Below are positions 24,901 to 34,768 of a stretch of 64,000 nt of DNA, one piece after another. A program made the translations under genes and the position numbers. Location of the stretch: the NCBI GenBank assembly GCA_003049485.1, contig PYST01000065.1, positions 62,001 to 126,000 of the forward strand. The letters run 5' to 3'. The stretch comes from Ophioceras dolichostomum. Lineage: Eukaryota; Ascomycota; Sordariomycetes; Magnaporthales; Ophioceraceae. The notes beneath the pieces were generated by a model that was not told the origin of the DNA, did no database searches, and saw only the letters and a list, made by a program, of their open reading frames with translations. Position 1 is the first letter of the stretch. Each line of letters starts with the position of its first letter.

Positions 24901-25918
24901 CCCCGACCTCATCTCCACCCAATTGCGCAAACGAGAAGTTCATGCCGACGTGCTCGATCGGGGTTTGGAGTGCCCTGCTTACCGCCCTCTGCAGCGACTT
25001 CTCCATCTCCGAGGCTGGTTGCTGGAGGGGCTCCTCCGTGTCGAGCGTCATGATCTGCTGGTGAGTCTCCTCGTTCACGTTCTGGATCCATGTCCGCAGC
25101 TTCCTCTTGTCGACGTCTCCGGAGCTGTTTATTGGTATGTTCCTGAGCACGATCCAGACGTTGGGTGCGTCCGCCTCGGCGACGGCGGCCTCGAGGTTTT
25201 GCCGGACTGTGGCGATCTGCGTTCCGGCCAAAAACATCCTGGTCTGAGGGATGACCTCGATCTCTGATATTGGGCTCCCGGGGATCTCGAGGGCTCGCAG
25301 CGCAACAAAGGCCACCACCTTCCCATCGAAGAACCCTGCCCTAGGCTTCACAATCACTGCCCTGGATACGGCATCGTCGCTGTTCAGGCACGCTTCGGCG
25401 TCGACTTTTCGTGGTGGTGGGGTCGGGTGGGTCTGGTGAGAAACAGAAACACCGGTCGAGGTGCTGGATTGGCGTGAGTGCAGGGTCGTGGCTTCGCTCT
25501 TGGGAGATGACTGCGGGGACGCGGTCCGTAGCCTGAGGGGGTTTACGCGCAGAGAGTCCGTGGACGGTGTACGTGATAGTGTCCTGCCGCATGGTGTGAT
25601 GCATGTCTGTAGCTCGGCCAGGGTGACGCAGCCCAGAATATCCTTCGTCTTGACCTCCATGCCAAGCCCCTTGCACTTCCTCCTCAAGGCCATGGCTGTC
25701 CTGTGGTCGCCGCCCAGCTCTGTAAACGAGTCAACCAACTGTATCGAGTTGGCGTCTATGCCCAGCACGTCTCCTATGGCCCAGACGAGGCGTGCCTCGA
25801 GTGATTCCTCCTCTATCGGGTCGGACTCGAACCAGGCGTTTGATGTGTCGAGCCGCGGCAGCGACGGCAGAGGCAGTCGTTGCGCCGCGTTGTCTGGCGG
25901 CATTATTGTGATATCCAT
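15944..25918 (-). CDS. NRPS-derived giant protein with degenerate carrier, C and A domains
   Basis: This is one exon of about 3,324 codons. I place the start at 25918; the frame is open to 26251, but the added residues are UTR-like. Residues below count from 25918. Order: carrier 1 (~38-105), C-terminal adenylation subdomain only (~180-285), carrier 2 (~304-370), epimerization-type domain (~390-840), condensation-like (~870-1310), adenylation (~1335-1880), carrier 3 (~1905-1975), condensation-like (~2075-2520), carrier-like helical domain (~2604-2700), then ~620 residues of Ser/Gly/Gln-rich tail. The phosphopantetheine serine of LGGDS is His72 in carrier 1, Glu337 in carrier 2 and Asp1941 in carrier 3. 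The epimerization-type domain keeps H528-H529-x3-D533 and SW. The condensation-like domains read SEALCDV (1011-1017) and TKAQYDD (2222-2228), so the catalytic His is gone. The adenylation domain is eroded at A3 (TPSSSRDVRG), A5 and A7 (His1739 for Asp) but keeps Lys1865 of A10. NRPS ancestry is certain; peptide synthesis by this protein is unlikely. No tailoring genes are adjacent. Confidence 0.9.
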   Translation of the reverse strand: MDITIMPPDNAAQRLPLPSLPRLDTSNAWFESDPIEEESLEARLVWAIGDVLGIDANSIQLVDSFTELGGDHRTAMALRRKCKGLGMEVKTKDILGCVTLAELQTCITPCGRTLSRTPSTDSLRVNPLRLRTASPQSSPKSEATTLHSRQSSTSTGVSVSHQTHPTPPPRKVDAEACLNSDDAVSRAVIVKPRAGFFDGKVVAFVALRALEIPGSPISEIEVIPQTRMFLAGTQIATVRQNLEAAVAEADAPNVWIVLRNIPINSSGDVDKRKLRTWIQNVNEETHQQIMTLDTEEPLQQPASEMEKSLQRAVSRALQTPIEHVGMNFSFAQLGGDEVGAMQVVARSKVESIYLNSSEVLQNNTLAQLASIASTRGGVTQKWDGESEEGSFDLAPMQHLYFLTGMGGDALQRSQQDGSYRFNQSLLLKVRKSYSTEAVSEAVKAVAGNHPMLRTRFFKSAETGIWTQRVVPVADGPHAMRFHTISTDDELESIIEAAQASIDIENGPVFAVDHVQTRDGHQLLYLIAHHLVVDLLSWRVIIQDLDELLETGSVLSQGSMPFRKWNERQKREIEAAEVVSPLPVGTPAGNYAYWGLQDAPNTYEDAIEVGFSLSQELTTILQTTCNRVFRTDSADIYLAALLLSFATTFHDRPAPVIWNQEHGRDSTDPTVDISDTVGWFTTLSPVGSVMQSPAGGSGGGVEDDFVDVLRRLKDNRRAMPGRGAQYFASKFYKSGGPDLFSADWPFELIFSYAGSLQKLERENGVLQQLSIPGRSLASPTSDIGPNVGRIALFEVNAMVAEDAAMVKLLYNRRSNHQDRIVQWVQNFEHLLLEAISRLRYHAQELTMADVPHLDVTYSGLEKLNHSRLEALGLSSVRDIEAVYPVTAIQQAILIQQAGAPDSSHLHAIYEFASATGDTVDTLQLCTAWQNVTVKHTALRTIFVDSVTETGVYDQVILRRVSPNMLFFDVQPGEDPVEALNNLPLVAGGSNQPQHRLAVCKAPTKTLVKLDISEALCDVQSMNVLFVDLRRAYATNKPLPDPTGLTYPAYLSFLESARTSESLAFWTERLAGVEPCTFPCLALAGAPMSPTIPEKRRYENAHFDLEVESKRIVDFARAKQVSPDAVLRLAWGLVLRAFVGSNKVCFGYRATGREAASGGPSMRSAVGCFGNTVVCNMDLSPYQSLSSVLKGIEEQYTASLRHQHVSIPEIHHHLGVRGHERIFNSCLSLTNEPAELNSRYTTRTNFELRSISHRETSSSDLAINARFAAGKLVVDVGNNGLLTEREAFNVANTFSKAIKSVLDAPGGSIEGVDLFTDHDYAQVVAWVNERSGPQPKVAVVHELVAKHVRESPNAAAVCALDGELTYSQLDDMAARLALRLVQAGVGPHAVVPCIMEKSAWSPIAMLAVLKVGAAFVPIDASDMGLVQPVFEQLNSTVAIQCESVTGILGNNRFETVVILNADLMAWLEQQEPHQYQQYMAGAVAAAPSAAAAKESEESDDSDDAGAQEDVACIFFTPSSSRDVRGIAFTHHALSTALLTQGPAARISAQSRVMQLSSFNVDIALSEVFTTLIHGGCVCIPTDSERVLDFTGAVQRMGVSWSYMTPLLARKLNVELLPSLKTICFRTRALDADSYAPWATRKKVLFAYGAPDVCPLGISFLEVFGAHQLNRIGGPLAGNFWVVNPEDHRKLMPIGAIGELVVEGPTLGCDYYRGQVDQTHWNAAAFATSNPNRKTKYFKTGHRVRYTEGGFMQLISSKREDLEINGKTIVLADIEQHIRRCLGQRIDVMVEAIAFKGTKAVPVLAAFVELGAMFEGPEDLSQLSAPTRERVYTARRLAETGMRNTVPVHMIPQIFIPVKHLPVTPSLKVNRRKLQKIIHGLSREQLLALSSVPNPSEVQTIKLKPLPLTQTEERMRRIWAGVLGVEDETTISAGDGFIKAGGDDILAAKLLVRCRQEGITISIADVLRNTTLTDLCRSLATVEESHLQMQQLDPAQAYYYEQQQQQQQQQGVGGPQTPTNGQNLISLPPTTPSQAGPSTPPPVGTPNLSNNDPRSPTKSTNSRGSSGGGRNSGGGDASSQIETILAAKVGVERKAIKDVAEASSMQARYIESGMLRGRANINYFVFCFSGSVNNKKLEEACQMLVTIHPILRTAFVPHNRKVYQVILKSFQVDFKRFLCPSWRLSAFTEKVVKKDQSSSVAFSSPMTKFILLDGGKQSTLVMRLTKAQYDDLSVALLVKDLKKLYDGTQNPPRRPTYTEFVRCTQIANKQGAEPYWKQLLEGAAVTEVVKHNKPYQLTNHVKTIRQRVPVGSLSHLGISLETVIKAGWAMTLATLSGTSDVVFGEMVDGRQIRLHGGHSVSGVLGPTANAIPVRVQFPDHQLSPLALLQHIHGQRIAGIPFENFGMLELVERCTPWPYWTRFSTVVQHQYEETTVVASEPKVFHLGSSGTSCKFSITESRAQDVPDMFVHSMTRSGGGPGGAIEVCITFCENRIPVSFAEETLRMLVANVGLLTSVSVMQAVVPAAQHYKAQLKQIPLPQVPSAAMLGSPIIAPPASVDGPFVMGQPQGQEQPQNLDTILMSPTVAQTPGPMSALQMQQQAPQAQQLTPEQTSAIHATIAKAWSSAALDPSILGVPEGARPNAAFYDLWGSLVPAAQLAALLTRDVPKLSGAGVVVHPGFYISMEEIIENPTMARQFELVVRKMARARENHQHQHHHSHSHSNSNGQNQIQGQGQSQGSSSQQQSQPPTMPSSTPLPTPPTTISGPSNGTGHTRLSDNKDKDREREKEKEKESKETKEAAATPHRTTAAALKNITSPTAAAGRRAGKAVSRLANIIKGNNGAQNDYQGPVVVGAKGLLVSSPRLTSTSNPTVAAMSPRLARALGPSPFGGPYPGASSSDAPLLPPTPPPAPAGRKNGGSGGKMDITLPQIVPLPVLPMLQVDDDVELKISFERALDERFDERFGSNSNNSSSNNNNNGNRVSSSMMMMSAAMASAVAAPNLVSTTANPAAATATTTANLTAVPLQRDPSSGLSSTGTSSGLGGMESMTEGSSASSSQHGGDAGGVFENNNSNSNHHPQVVIFHPGRLSASTTLGSPLHLQSPMHHQPFPLLPQISQAQEQQEQQEQLPILQQVVYQPNAPVQSKQQPQQQQQQQQYQLDMQQQQQLMQMQQFQMAMQLQQMQQLQHSTSTATTAVPTTGTGTTGTSGLALTSGGGVPCSPIKEMERFGYRYEDMEAVTTPPSASAGFPPAAAAGTGTGTPTTTEVVSPVSPPSASHKRFFSRSGGGGVAVTGDASLVTPIVPPRGHRVFGSVTRGRGGSVGGGGNVV

Positions 25919-26251
25919 CTTGTTGGAATGTGATAGATGGTGTGAAAAAGTAAGGATGTTGTTCGCCGAGGCTCGTGGCCTCTGCGAGAGTTGGTTTCTT
26001 TTGCTTCTTCTTGTTGGAGGGGTATTTCGGAAAGGAAGCGCAGCGGGATATGTGTTGTTGTTCTTGTTGTTCTTGTTGTTGCTCTGCTGATGCTGATGCT
26101 GGTGGTACCGTACTCTTACTGCTCTTTCAGCAAGAGTGAGGGAGGAATGTGAAGACTCCCCGTTGGTTGTTATGCGTACATGGGTATCAACAAGCAAGAA
26201 AAAAAGGAATAACCGGTTGGAAAAGAAAGAGAAGTAACTCCGACTATCCAC
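25919..26251 (-). other. Open leader of the NRPS-like gene
   Basis: The NRPS-like frame continues upstream of the chosen start for 111 codons to an ATG at 26251. The extra sequence begins with a hydrophobic Phe/Leu-rich stretch and then runs of His/Gln and Asn/Lys, which look like translated CA/GTT-rich leader. I consider it 5' UTR. If it were translated, the protein would start with an odd hydrophobic N-terminus, which NRPSs do not have. Confidence 0.55.
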
Positions 26252-29200
26252 ACCGAAGGTTCACAAAAAGAACGAAAGGGAAGAAAGATAGAAAGAGAAG
26301 AAGGTCAGGAATGTGGCTGGCAGCGGCACAACGACATCATGTATGGAGTTTGGGTCGATAGCACTGGCCAACGGCAAAGAGAGCGACCAGAAGGGACCAG
26401 GAGGGTGGCCGTAGCCAACAGGCCGCACCAGGCCAGGGATGTTTAGAGGGGAGGAGTAGCGTAGTGGGATGGGGTGAGTGGCAGATGGGCAAATGGGCTA
26501 TGGGGTGTAAGGTGGCAGACGGAGTTGATGGGGGGATGAGGGAGGGGTGGGGTGTTGTTGGCTGGGGCATGTCTTTGGCTCTCTTTCTGTCTCCCTCACT
26601 CTCTCTTTTTTTTTCGTACCTCACATCCACCCCTCCCTCCTCTTTCTCTCTCCATTGCAATGGGTTATGGGCTATGGGCTCTGATCTCTGGGCTAATGCG
26701 CAGGGCAACCAAGGACAAGAGCGGCGCATGGACATATGCCCTGGCTCCCATGCACGTGTGTTCCCGTAAGCCGCCGCCGCCTTACAAAAGCCGGCTTCCG
26801 CGAGAGACAGACGGCGACCACATTAACTTACAGTACGTATGTAATCTGACCGTGTGGCCAATTGGCTTGCTTTGGGTGAGAGCTGGCTGAGCTCAGCCCT
26901 CTTGTCAACGTGAAACCCACGCTGTTTAGCTGTCTAGGTACTAATCTACAGTGCCTGTCCGCCTGTCTGCCTGGGCTGTATCCCCAGCTAATATGGAGAG
27001 CACCCGGTCACCGAATCGGGGGCAAGCGAATACAAGAGATTAGTACCGTCTCCCCCTGAATACTAGTGCGTACTAACCTGACCGGAAGAAAGGGAACGAG
27101 GGAACGAGGGAGGAGAGGAGGGTGTTGCGGGAAGTAATCCAGTAGGTAAGGTACAGTCGTACAAAGCCGGCCACGGCTCCCACTGGCGGCTGTGTGTGGG
27201 TGAGAAAGAGCGATCGAGGATGGATGACTGGCACGATGGAATGGTGGTGGGGAGAATTTTTCGGGACGGGACCTGAGAAGCTGAGCTAGTGGGCAACGTG
27301 AGGATCGAGACAAGCGCGAGAGATCGGCACCATTGAGACTCAGCAGAGGCAAGAAGCAGGCAAAGAAGCAGACGAGAGATAACTCCAACAGTAATGCTAT
27401 CGGCCGAGCTGTTGAGGTACTGTAACAGTACTAGTATTCTTTCAGTATGGAGGGGTGGTGCGAAGGGTCTGCACGCTGCAGGTGTCTTGTCAGATCGCTA
27501 GGCCCCAATTCCAGTGCATTTGCTTTTCAAAGTTCTTTTTTTGCGACGACAAAGACACCTGAGAGGGGCTGAGCCTGAGCTGGGAACTGGCGAATTGGTT
27601 AGGCTAACCCCCTCAAGCGCCGAGCGCCCCCGCCAATGGCGTGGTTTCTCCACCCTCGTTGCACCCTCGTCTGTCAGGCCCCTGGCTTTAAAAAGAAATC
27701 TCGCTATACCGCTCCGGGCATAGTGCTTGGCGTCTAGCGGCAATCGGAGAATATCAGGCCAATGGCAACGGCAGCGCAACTCCAGCCCCAAGCCACTTGG
27801 ACTGTTGAAAGATGCAAGCACGATGCAAGCACGATGCGTTCACTGTGAACTCTGTTGCTGCATGGGGCTGGACTTTTGCATCGCCTCCCGGTCCGTGAAC
27901 TCTCCGTCTGGGTTGTCTTCTTGTCGCTTTGCTCTCTGTCGCTGCGTTGACCCTGTGATAAAAAGAAACGTCCGGGACTCGTCCCGTCGCTCGAGTCAAA
28001 GCATGAATGAAGGTGTTGGCAGAGCCCTACGTGGTTCGGACTCCCGAAAGGCTGAGTGTTCGTGACTCTGGTGATGGAAGCGGTGTGACGGGACGGACAA
28101 CCGACCTCTTTGTTTCTTTCTCTCCTTTTTTTTCGTCCTCTCGCTTCTCTTTCGCTTCGAGTATCTTCCTTGTCGACTTGGTATTCCCGTGGATGATTGC
28201 ATCAGTGCAGGAATTCCGCGGATCTGATCACATCTTTCCGAGGTCGATGTTGGTGCTGTTGGTCACATTGTTGTTGTCCGCATTCGCCACACCCTACTTT
28301 CTTACTCTCCGATTCGGCCGGCTCACCAGGAAGGTAGAGTAATGGGAGAGAATGGGGACTTGCGTCCTGTGGCATCGAAGCTGGGGTAGTAATTACATGT
28401 TATGAACGAACCCGTGGAATATTTCGTAAAAGCCGCAGTGAGCCGAATCCGATCAGATGGGCGGCCGAAGTGCTGGCCAGCCATTGATGAGCAGGCACCG
28501 GGAAGGGTCCAATCGTCAATGACACCCCCCAGTGCCTAGATGGTCAACCGTCTTCAAATCATCAATCTCTCTCATTCGGGTCCGGCCATCTCCTGCGGCC
28601 AGCGAGGAGAGTCGCATTTGGCCGGATGGGTAACCCGCCAGTGCCCGCAATCAAACCCCAAGAAAACCCTCAGCAAAAAGGCTCCAAGACTGCCTGCATG
28701 GCGATGGCAAAGCGTTTGATGTTGGCACCTCCTGCGTCCGTATCAGGACAGAAACGGTATGTTTGGTTAACCTGAGGAACCCACTGCCATGGCAACTCTG
28801 GGGCACTCAATAGTGTGCCACATACCTTTACCACGTACACAGTAAGCCCAGCAGCACTCCCACCGTTCTCCTGTCAGGTCAGTTGCCCGCCCGCTTGCCC
28901 GCGATGGCCGATGTCCACGTGCTAGATCCAAGGGACTCCAAGGGTCCAATGAGAGGCCATCCCATGGGAGCCTTGTAGTGTGGCACAGTAATACTCCAAA
29001 GGGAACACATTATCCAGTCATTTTGAAGGAGAGCGTGATGGTGAAGGCGAGAAGGCCACAGGCGGAAGATGAATCTAGTACAGTTGCATTTTCTAGTAAG
29101 CCTCACAAGTGCTCACTTGGATAATACGTGAATGTTGCACAATGTAGGTAGGCAAGGTGGTAGAAGACTTTGCTCGGCTCGGACAACACCAGGCAAGGAA

Positions 29201-32200
29201 AGACCGGGCTCGCGAGTTCGAAGGGTTGATGGACTGCGAGTCGGCTGGAAGGATCTCGACGTTCGATGTGTTCGACCCCGTGGTTTCACGATGGTACCTG
29301 TAAGTCGCCTCCACACTTCAACGTTGGGGCCAATAGAGTCAAATAAGGGGCGAGAGGGCTGAAAGATGCTCGCACATATCTTTAGGCACTGCCTACTTTC
29401 CGAGACGACCTCCAAGTCACGGACAGCATGTTCTATGTAACGCTGGTGCATGAGAGCTGGCTCTTATGGTGGAAGTGAGCACGGGTGGTGTAGCCTAGGA
29501 GCCTGTTGGCAGATGACAGGTGGAGAACACCAAAAAGTTACGATCCGATCGCCAGAATGTCGGCGTTAAATTTCTTATGCTTCGACGAGGTGTCCGGCCT
29601 CCGTTCTCCGGTAAATGAGTGACACGTAGCCCGCCCGCCGGACCAGCGAGGTATTGGAAGCACATCCACCACCTATCATCATCCTATTCGCCCGGGCAAG
29701 CAGGGTTCAAGTTGTTGCTGAGGTCCGGCGGACGGAAACAAGGCCGCAGGTGATGAACAGGGCTGCATACATGCGGCCTACCAGGACTCAATCTCGGGCG
29801 GCAAGGGAGCAGCAAACTTTCTGGGTCTCCCCCACACTTTGCCCCTCCCAGCGAATGCATGTTTTGCAGCAGCAGAAGAAAGATATGATGATAAACAGCC
29901 GGTCTACTATCCGCAGCCTACAGTACTAGCCTACCCAAGCCTCTCGGGAGGGCCTAACAGGCCGCAGCGGGAATGCAAAAGAGTTGGAGATGCCAGGATC
30001 AAGCTGCGCTTCGCCACGCCCACACAACTCCATCAAAGATGCTTTTCCCCTCATCCCCACTCTGCCTGCCCCTCTCTCTTCAAACACAAGGCAGTCTGGC
30101 CTGGCAGCAGGCTGGCGCAAAGGAGGGGAGAGAGGCTAAATGCTAGAGGCAGAAACCAGTCCGGCATGTCCGGAAAGTTCGGTCGAAGAGATCAAAGAGC
30201 AGCTGTATGTAGGAAAGGCCGGTTCGCCCCCGGTTTCGTTTCCTTGTCAACGTCAACGATGCTAAGTCCTACTTACACACAAAACCCCGACGGCCCCCGA
30301 GAGCGGGAACCTCGAAGGAGCCTGGGGCCAAAGGAGCCTGACGACGAGGGGCGTGGGGGAGGGGCACAGCTCTACTAGTACTCCGTAGGGGTGTCCACAT
30401 CAAGACCACACAAAAATCGAGGGCAAAGAGCAAAAGGCAACAAGGGAAGCAAGGGAAGGGGCAAGGGACGACATCACCATTGAAAATGGATGGACGGATG
30501 GAAGGGAGGTGGCTAACAAAAGAACTTGTGCACCCCGGATCGTCCCATCTCCGAGGCTTCTATCAATGTAGACGACGTAGACGACTGAGCTGGAATGTTG
30601 AAAAGTAATTCCGGTCGTTTACAATATGCAGCCGATGCGCACCGATGGTGCTGTCGCCAATACGTCAGCCAGTCAGGGCAGGCGGTTCACCGTGGCACCA
30701 CCGTGACACCCACCACCTCAGGTCCTCATCAAACCAAACATCAAAGATACCACTTCGTGCGTCGCAAACAAAGAGGATGTACACAGTAGGTTGTTGAAGT
30801 CTGACGCCTATTGGGAAATCCAGACTCCCCGGGTACTCAAAAGCAAGCTCATCTCCGATCAATGGTCTTCCCGCCTCTCCAATCCGCAAATCCGCGCCGC
30901 GACGCTGCTTTGGGTTCTGGTTGTGGGAAATAATTGGAATCTCCTCATTTACAGCGCTTCCCTCGACCAAGGTGTCTCTCTCTCTCCCCCTCTCCCAGGT
31001 CTCGGAAAGGTTCCCCAGAGCGGGAATCAGTGGCGGGGGAGGCGGCGGCGGAGGAGAGTGAAAGAGCAATAATAAAACAGAGGGGAACGAGTGAAAATAA
31101 AACGAGACGTCTAGACCTCCTCGGATTCGATCCTATGAGACGAGGAAATTAAGGCAACCATCTACAACCATTTTCGGTGCGACTTGTAGTAAGGTGCTTC
31201 AGCTATAGGTGATAAACGACGAGACGTCTCTCCACATTCGTGTGCTAACTGTAAGCACGAGCTCTCCCGATGATGAGCGAGTCAAGCTAGGTATCCTGTG
31301 TGTAGATCACCTCCTTTCTCTCTTGCTCGGGCGAGTCCATTCCTGACTGTTGCCCATCCCACCATCCCACCTATCAGTGCGTCAGGCTATGATGATGATT
31401 CCGCTTACATACACGCGCACGCGCACACACTTCCCCGAAACACGCCCTCCCTCCTCCTCTCCTCCCCTCCATCCCCGACGACTCAACAAGTGAGAAGGAC
31501 GCGGTGGGCGGGTCGGGGGATGGGACGGATCAGCTCGCACACATCACAAAACCCTTGATGCTGCATCAAAACTGCACATCAAAGCTGTCGTGCGACCACC
31601 ACCACTAGCATCCCCGTTTCTTGTCAGGGGCGACATCGGCCAAGCTCGGCATTGCGATGATGAGGAATACTGGCCAAGTCGAGTCATCCAAGGGCCTACC
31701 TGCCGAGGCTCGTAAATACTGCACTGAACTAGGCACTAGCTCTGTTCCAGACGTGCATTTACAGTAGAGGTTGCGCGGAGAAATCCGTCGAGGTCAGAAC
31801 CCCCCGTCCAACAGTGAAACAGAGCTGCCTGCCTGCCTGAAGACGACAGTCATTTCGCTCGCCAGCTTGCTCGCTCGCTCCCAAGTGCGCAGGAACAGAA
31901 TTTGCCTCTTCCTTCCTCCTCTTCTTCCTCCCTGTCCCCATTCCTCCTCCGCCCGCAACTAGCGAGCCGTGCCGCAAACCGCGCCGCTCAGCAGGCACGG
32001 CGCATTCGCAAGCCAGGCTAGTCTGGGCCCGCCATTTGGCTTCGGCGCCCCTTCAGATTGGCCCATTTTCCTCTCTTTTTCTTTCCCTCTCGCTCGCTTT
32101 CTCTTTCCCGTGCCTGACTTGACTGGATGGCCCTACTGCTGTGCTCTTGTGTTCTTGTTTTTTGCCCCTGCGTCTGTCAATCATACCTACATGCATCTCG

Positions 32201-34768
32201 TCCTTCGCTTCGTCCTTCGTCCTTCCCGTCCGCTTATCCCAGCATCCAACCATCCATCCTGGCCGGCTGGCTGGCCTGGATTTATGTAGCACACGGCAAG
32301 CAAGCAAGTAAGCAAGCCAGCCCGATCTACCGACCGAACAACCGTCGTCATATTTCCCTCGCACAACATATACGACAAAATAGTAACTCCATAGGGTAGG
32401 GGGACGAGAGACAGGGACAGAGACGGGGAACACAGACCAAAAGCAAAGCTCCCCGCTAAGAAGGACCAGATCAGAACCCCGCTGACCCGACTTTTCTCCA
32501 CACACCCACCCATCAAGAGACAGACAAACAGAAAGGACAAAAAGTAATGCAGCTAGAGCAGCTGACACTACTTTGGGTAATGACTAGTGATGATCATCAC
32601 TTTCAGGGGGAAACCGGCTCGTCAACCGTGTGGCTGGGAAATAATAAGCGCCGCAGACGCGTCTTTTCTTTTTGTCTCTGGTTCCTCAAACCAACATTTA
32701 CCCGAAGCATTCCTCAGGGGATCAATTTGATGCGATAAGACGACAACGACACACCACCACCACAACCACCCCCGCCAAAAGGACCGTGATAGACCTGTGA
32801 TAGATTGAGGAGGGAACAAATCACATTGCTCCGTTTCAGGAATGCCTAAGGTAAGGAGAGTGTTGTTCTGGGAAAGTAAATCGCAAAAAGAGAAAAAAAA
32901 TCGTGGGAGGGGAGACAAAAAGTGGCGTGGCCGTCGTGGGGTTATCGCCTCAGGCAAGCAACATCGGCACGATGGAGGCGGTATGGTTCCTCTCTCTGGA
33001 CAAAAGGTGGCTGTGTCAAACTGAAAGTTCGAGTCGAGAGAGACCACCCACCACCTGAGGCAGAGCTACCGCACATCGCGACGCACCTAGGTGCCCAATA
33101 TTACCAAAAAAGGGCACCGAGAAGGGGCGTGTCACAAACCGCCACGATGTCGGTTTGCGTCGCATCAAGGGTACCTGTGTTTAATAAGTGCCTTTCGCTC
33201 CCACGCGTAATTTCTCTGCGGAGGACAACAAGGAGGGGGGAAAGGAGTGAAAAGAGGGGCGAAGGGTTGAATTGCCTCGCCGTCCGATCCGCCGAGTGAT
33301 AAGATTCTTTGGAGTGATGGCCTAATTATGATGGAGAGCGGGGTGCTTCGAGGGGGTGATGGGAATCATGGGATGTGTGTATGTCCCGCCCGTTCGAGCC
33401 GGAAGTCGCTCCGCCCTGCCATCCATGGGCAAGCATGGCCCATCATTCCCAGCCATCATTGCGATATGACCCATCGTGGACCATTGTTCCGGGGAAGAGA
33501 CGGACAGTTTGAGTGAGGAGATGGGGGAAGGGAATGCAGGACATAGTAGCATCGGAAGGATTAACACTTGGGAAAAGAATGCCTAATACAACCTGACCTA
33601 TCCCATTACCGCACCTTAATCTTGAGGGAAGAGCAGGGTATGTGCCTTGATTTTCCGACTGATATGATTTCAGTATGCGCTGCCTGCCGGACGTCGACAG
33701 ACAGGGACACGATACCGTTCGCACGCTCGTACACACATTCCCCAGTACCTAATGGAAGGAAGGAGGAAGAAGCTCTTAAACCCGCACGGGTACCACGGAT
33801 TTACGGCATACGCACGGGAACACACGCCGTCGTCGTCGCATTCGTAAATAGCATCGCCACGACGACGAGCGTGGGGTAGTCACATCAGATGCCCAAAGTG
33901 GGAGAGGGGTGTACCGTACATACATCTTGAACATACATGGTACCAGGTAGTAAAAAAGAACCGTTCACGGTGGCACGTAGGATACCTTTGGTAGACATGC
34001 ATACCGGGCTACGAAACAGGCTCCCCCCACTCCTTTCCCCGGGATAGTTGGAATCATCAGGTTCGGACGACGGCGACGGCAAAATTCCGCTCAGACCGGA
34101 CAAGGGTCATCATCCCCCGGCTCCGAGATGAGGACGAGTTAGCCGTTGGGGGACGAAGAGGGGAGAACAGGTCTATCACCAACGCCGACACTACCCAGAT
34201 CCTAGGACTCTATAAGGAAGGAGGTTTGGCTGGCATCTTCCCGTCGGTCCCGTCACAAGAAGAAGTCGTGTTTGTCTCTTGGCCTAAAGACTCTTGGCTC
34301 ACTACAGAGAGATAGGACTTGAGTACAACAGCCAGGCAGCTATCGAGGCAAGACGTTTAGAATATCCAAGCAGACTACGCGGGTAAAGGCACATATACAT
34401 CCATGAAGTGCATATACGCGAATATGTTTCATAACCAAAGATCTAAACTTAGGAAGCAGTGCAAGTCTTCTGCAAGTATCTCAAGAGGGGTCGGCACGGC
34501 AAGCATGCCACCACCGCATTGGCTCTGACGTGCAAATGCGGCAAGACCCTTTGATACGCGCATGCCGACGACCCCTTTCATGTCAGTATTTCTATGGACG
34601 ACTTCCAAGGACTACCCACCTCCGTGGACTACTCCCACGGATCACCCAGCGACAGACAGCCTCGTCAATACAGCCTCGTCGAGCCCCTGGACTTGACCCA
34701 AGTCCAACCTTGATTCACCTCACATTCGACCCAGAACCCTCACCTTCTCCCCCCTGCTCCCCTCCACA
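26252..34768. other. Long region without a convincing gene (about 8.5 kb)
   Basis: Both strands show only short frames (maximum about 180 codons, for example 29839-30378, +). They have no domain, no codon bias like the neighbouring genes and no paired splice signals that build a longer product. One frame (27008-27388, -) starts with a hydrophobic leader resembling a signal peptide, but the rest is Ser/Pro/Arg-rich and UTR-like. A 12-nt tandem duplication containing GATGCAAGCAC lies near 27811-27835. I checked for B-box-like tRNA motifs and found none that pair into a tRNA. Non-coding RNA or lineage-specific genes remain possible. Confidence 0.45.

Noticed and set aside
27008..27388. Possible small secreted protein (126 codons, -) with a hydrophobic N-terminus
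   Set aside because: Only the first ~20 residues resemble a signal peptide. The rest is Ser/Pro/Arg-rich like translated pyrimidine-rich leader DNA, with no cysteine pattern or codon bias like the real genes here.
31100..31150. tRNA B-box-like string GATTCGATCC
   Set aside because: The spacing does not fit GGTTCRANNCC and no acceptor stem or A-box can be paired around it. Other TTCGA strings in the window fail in the same way.
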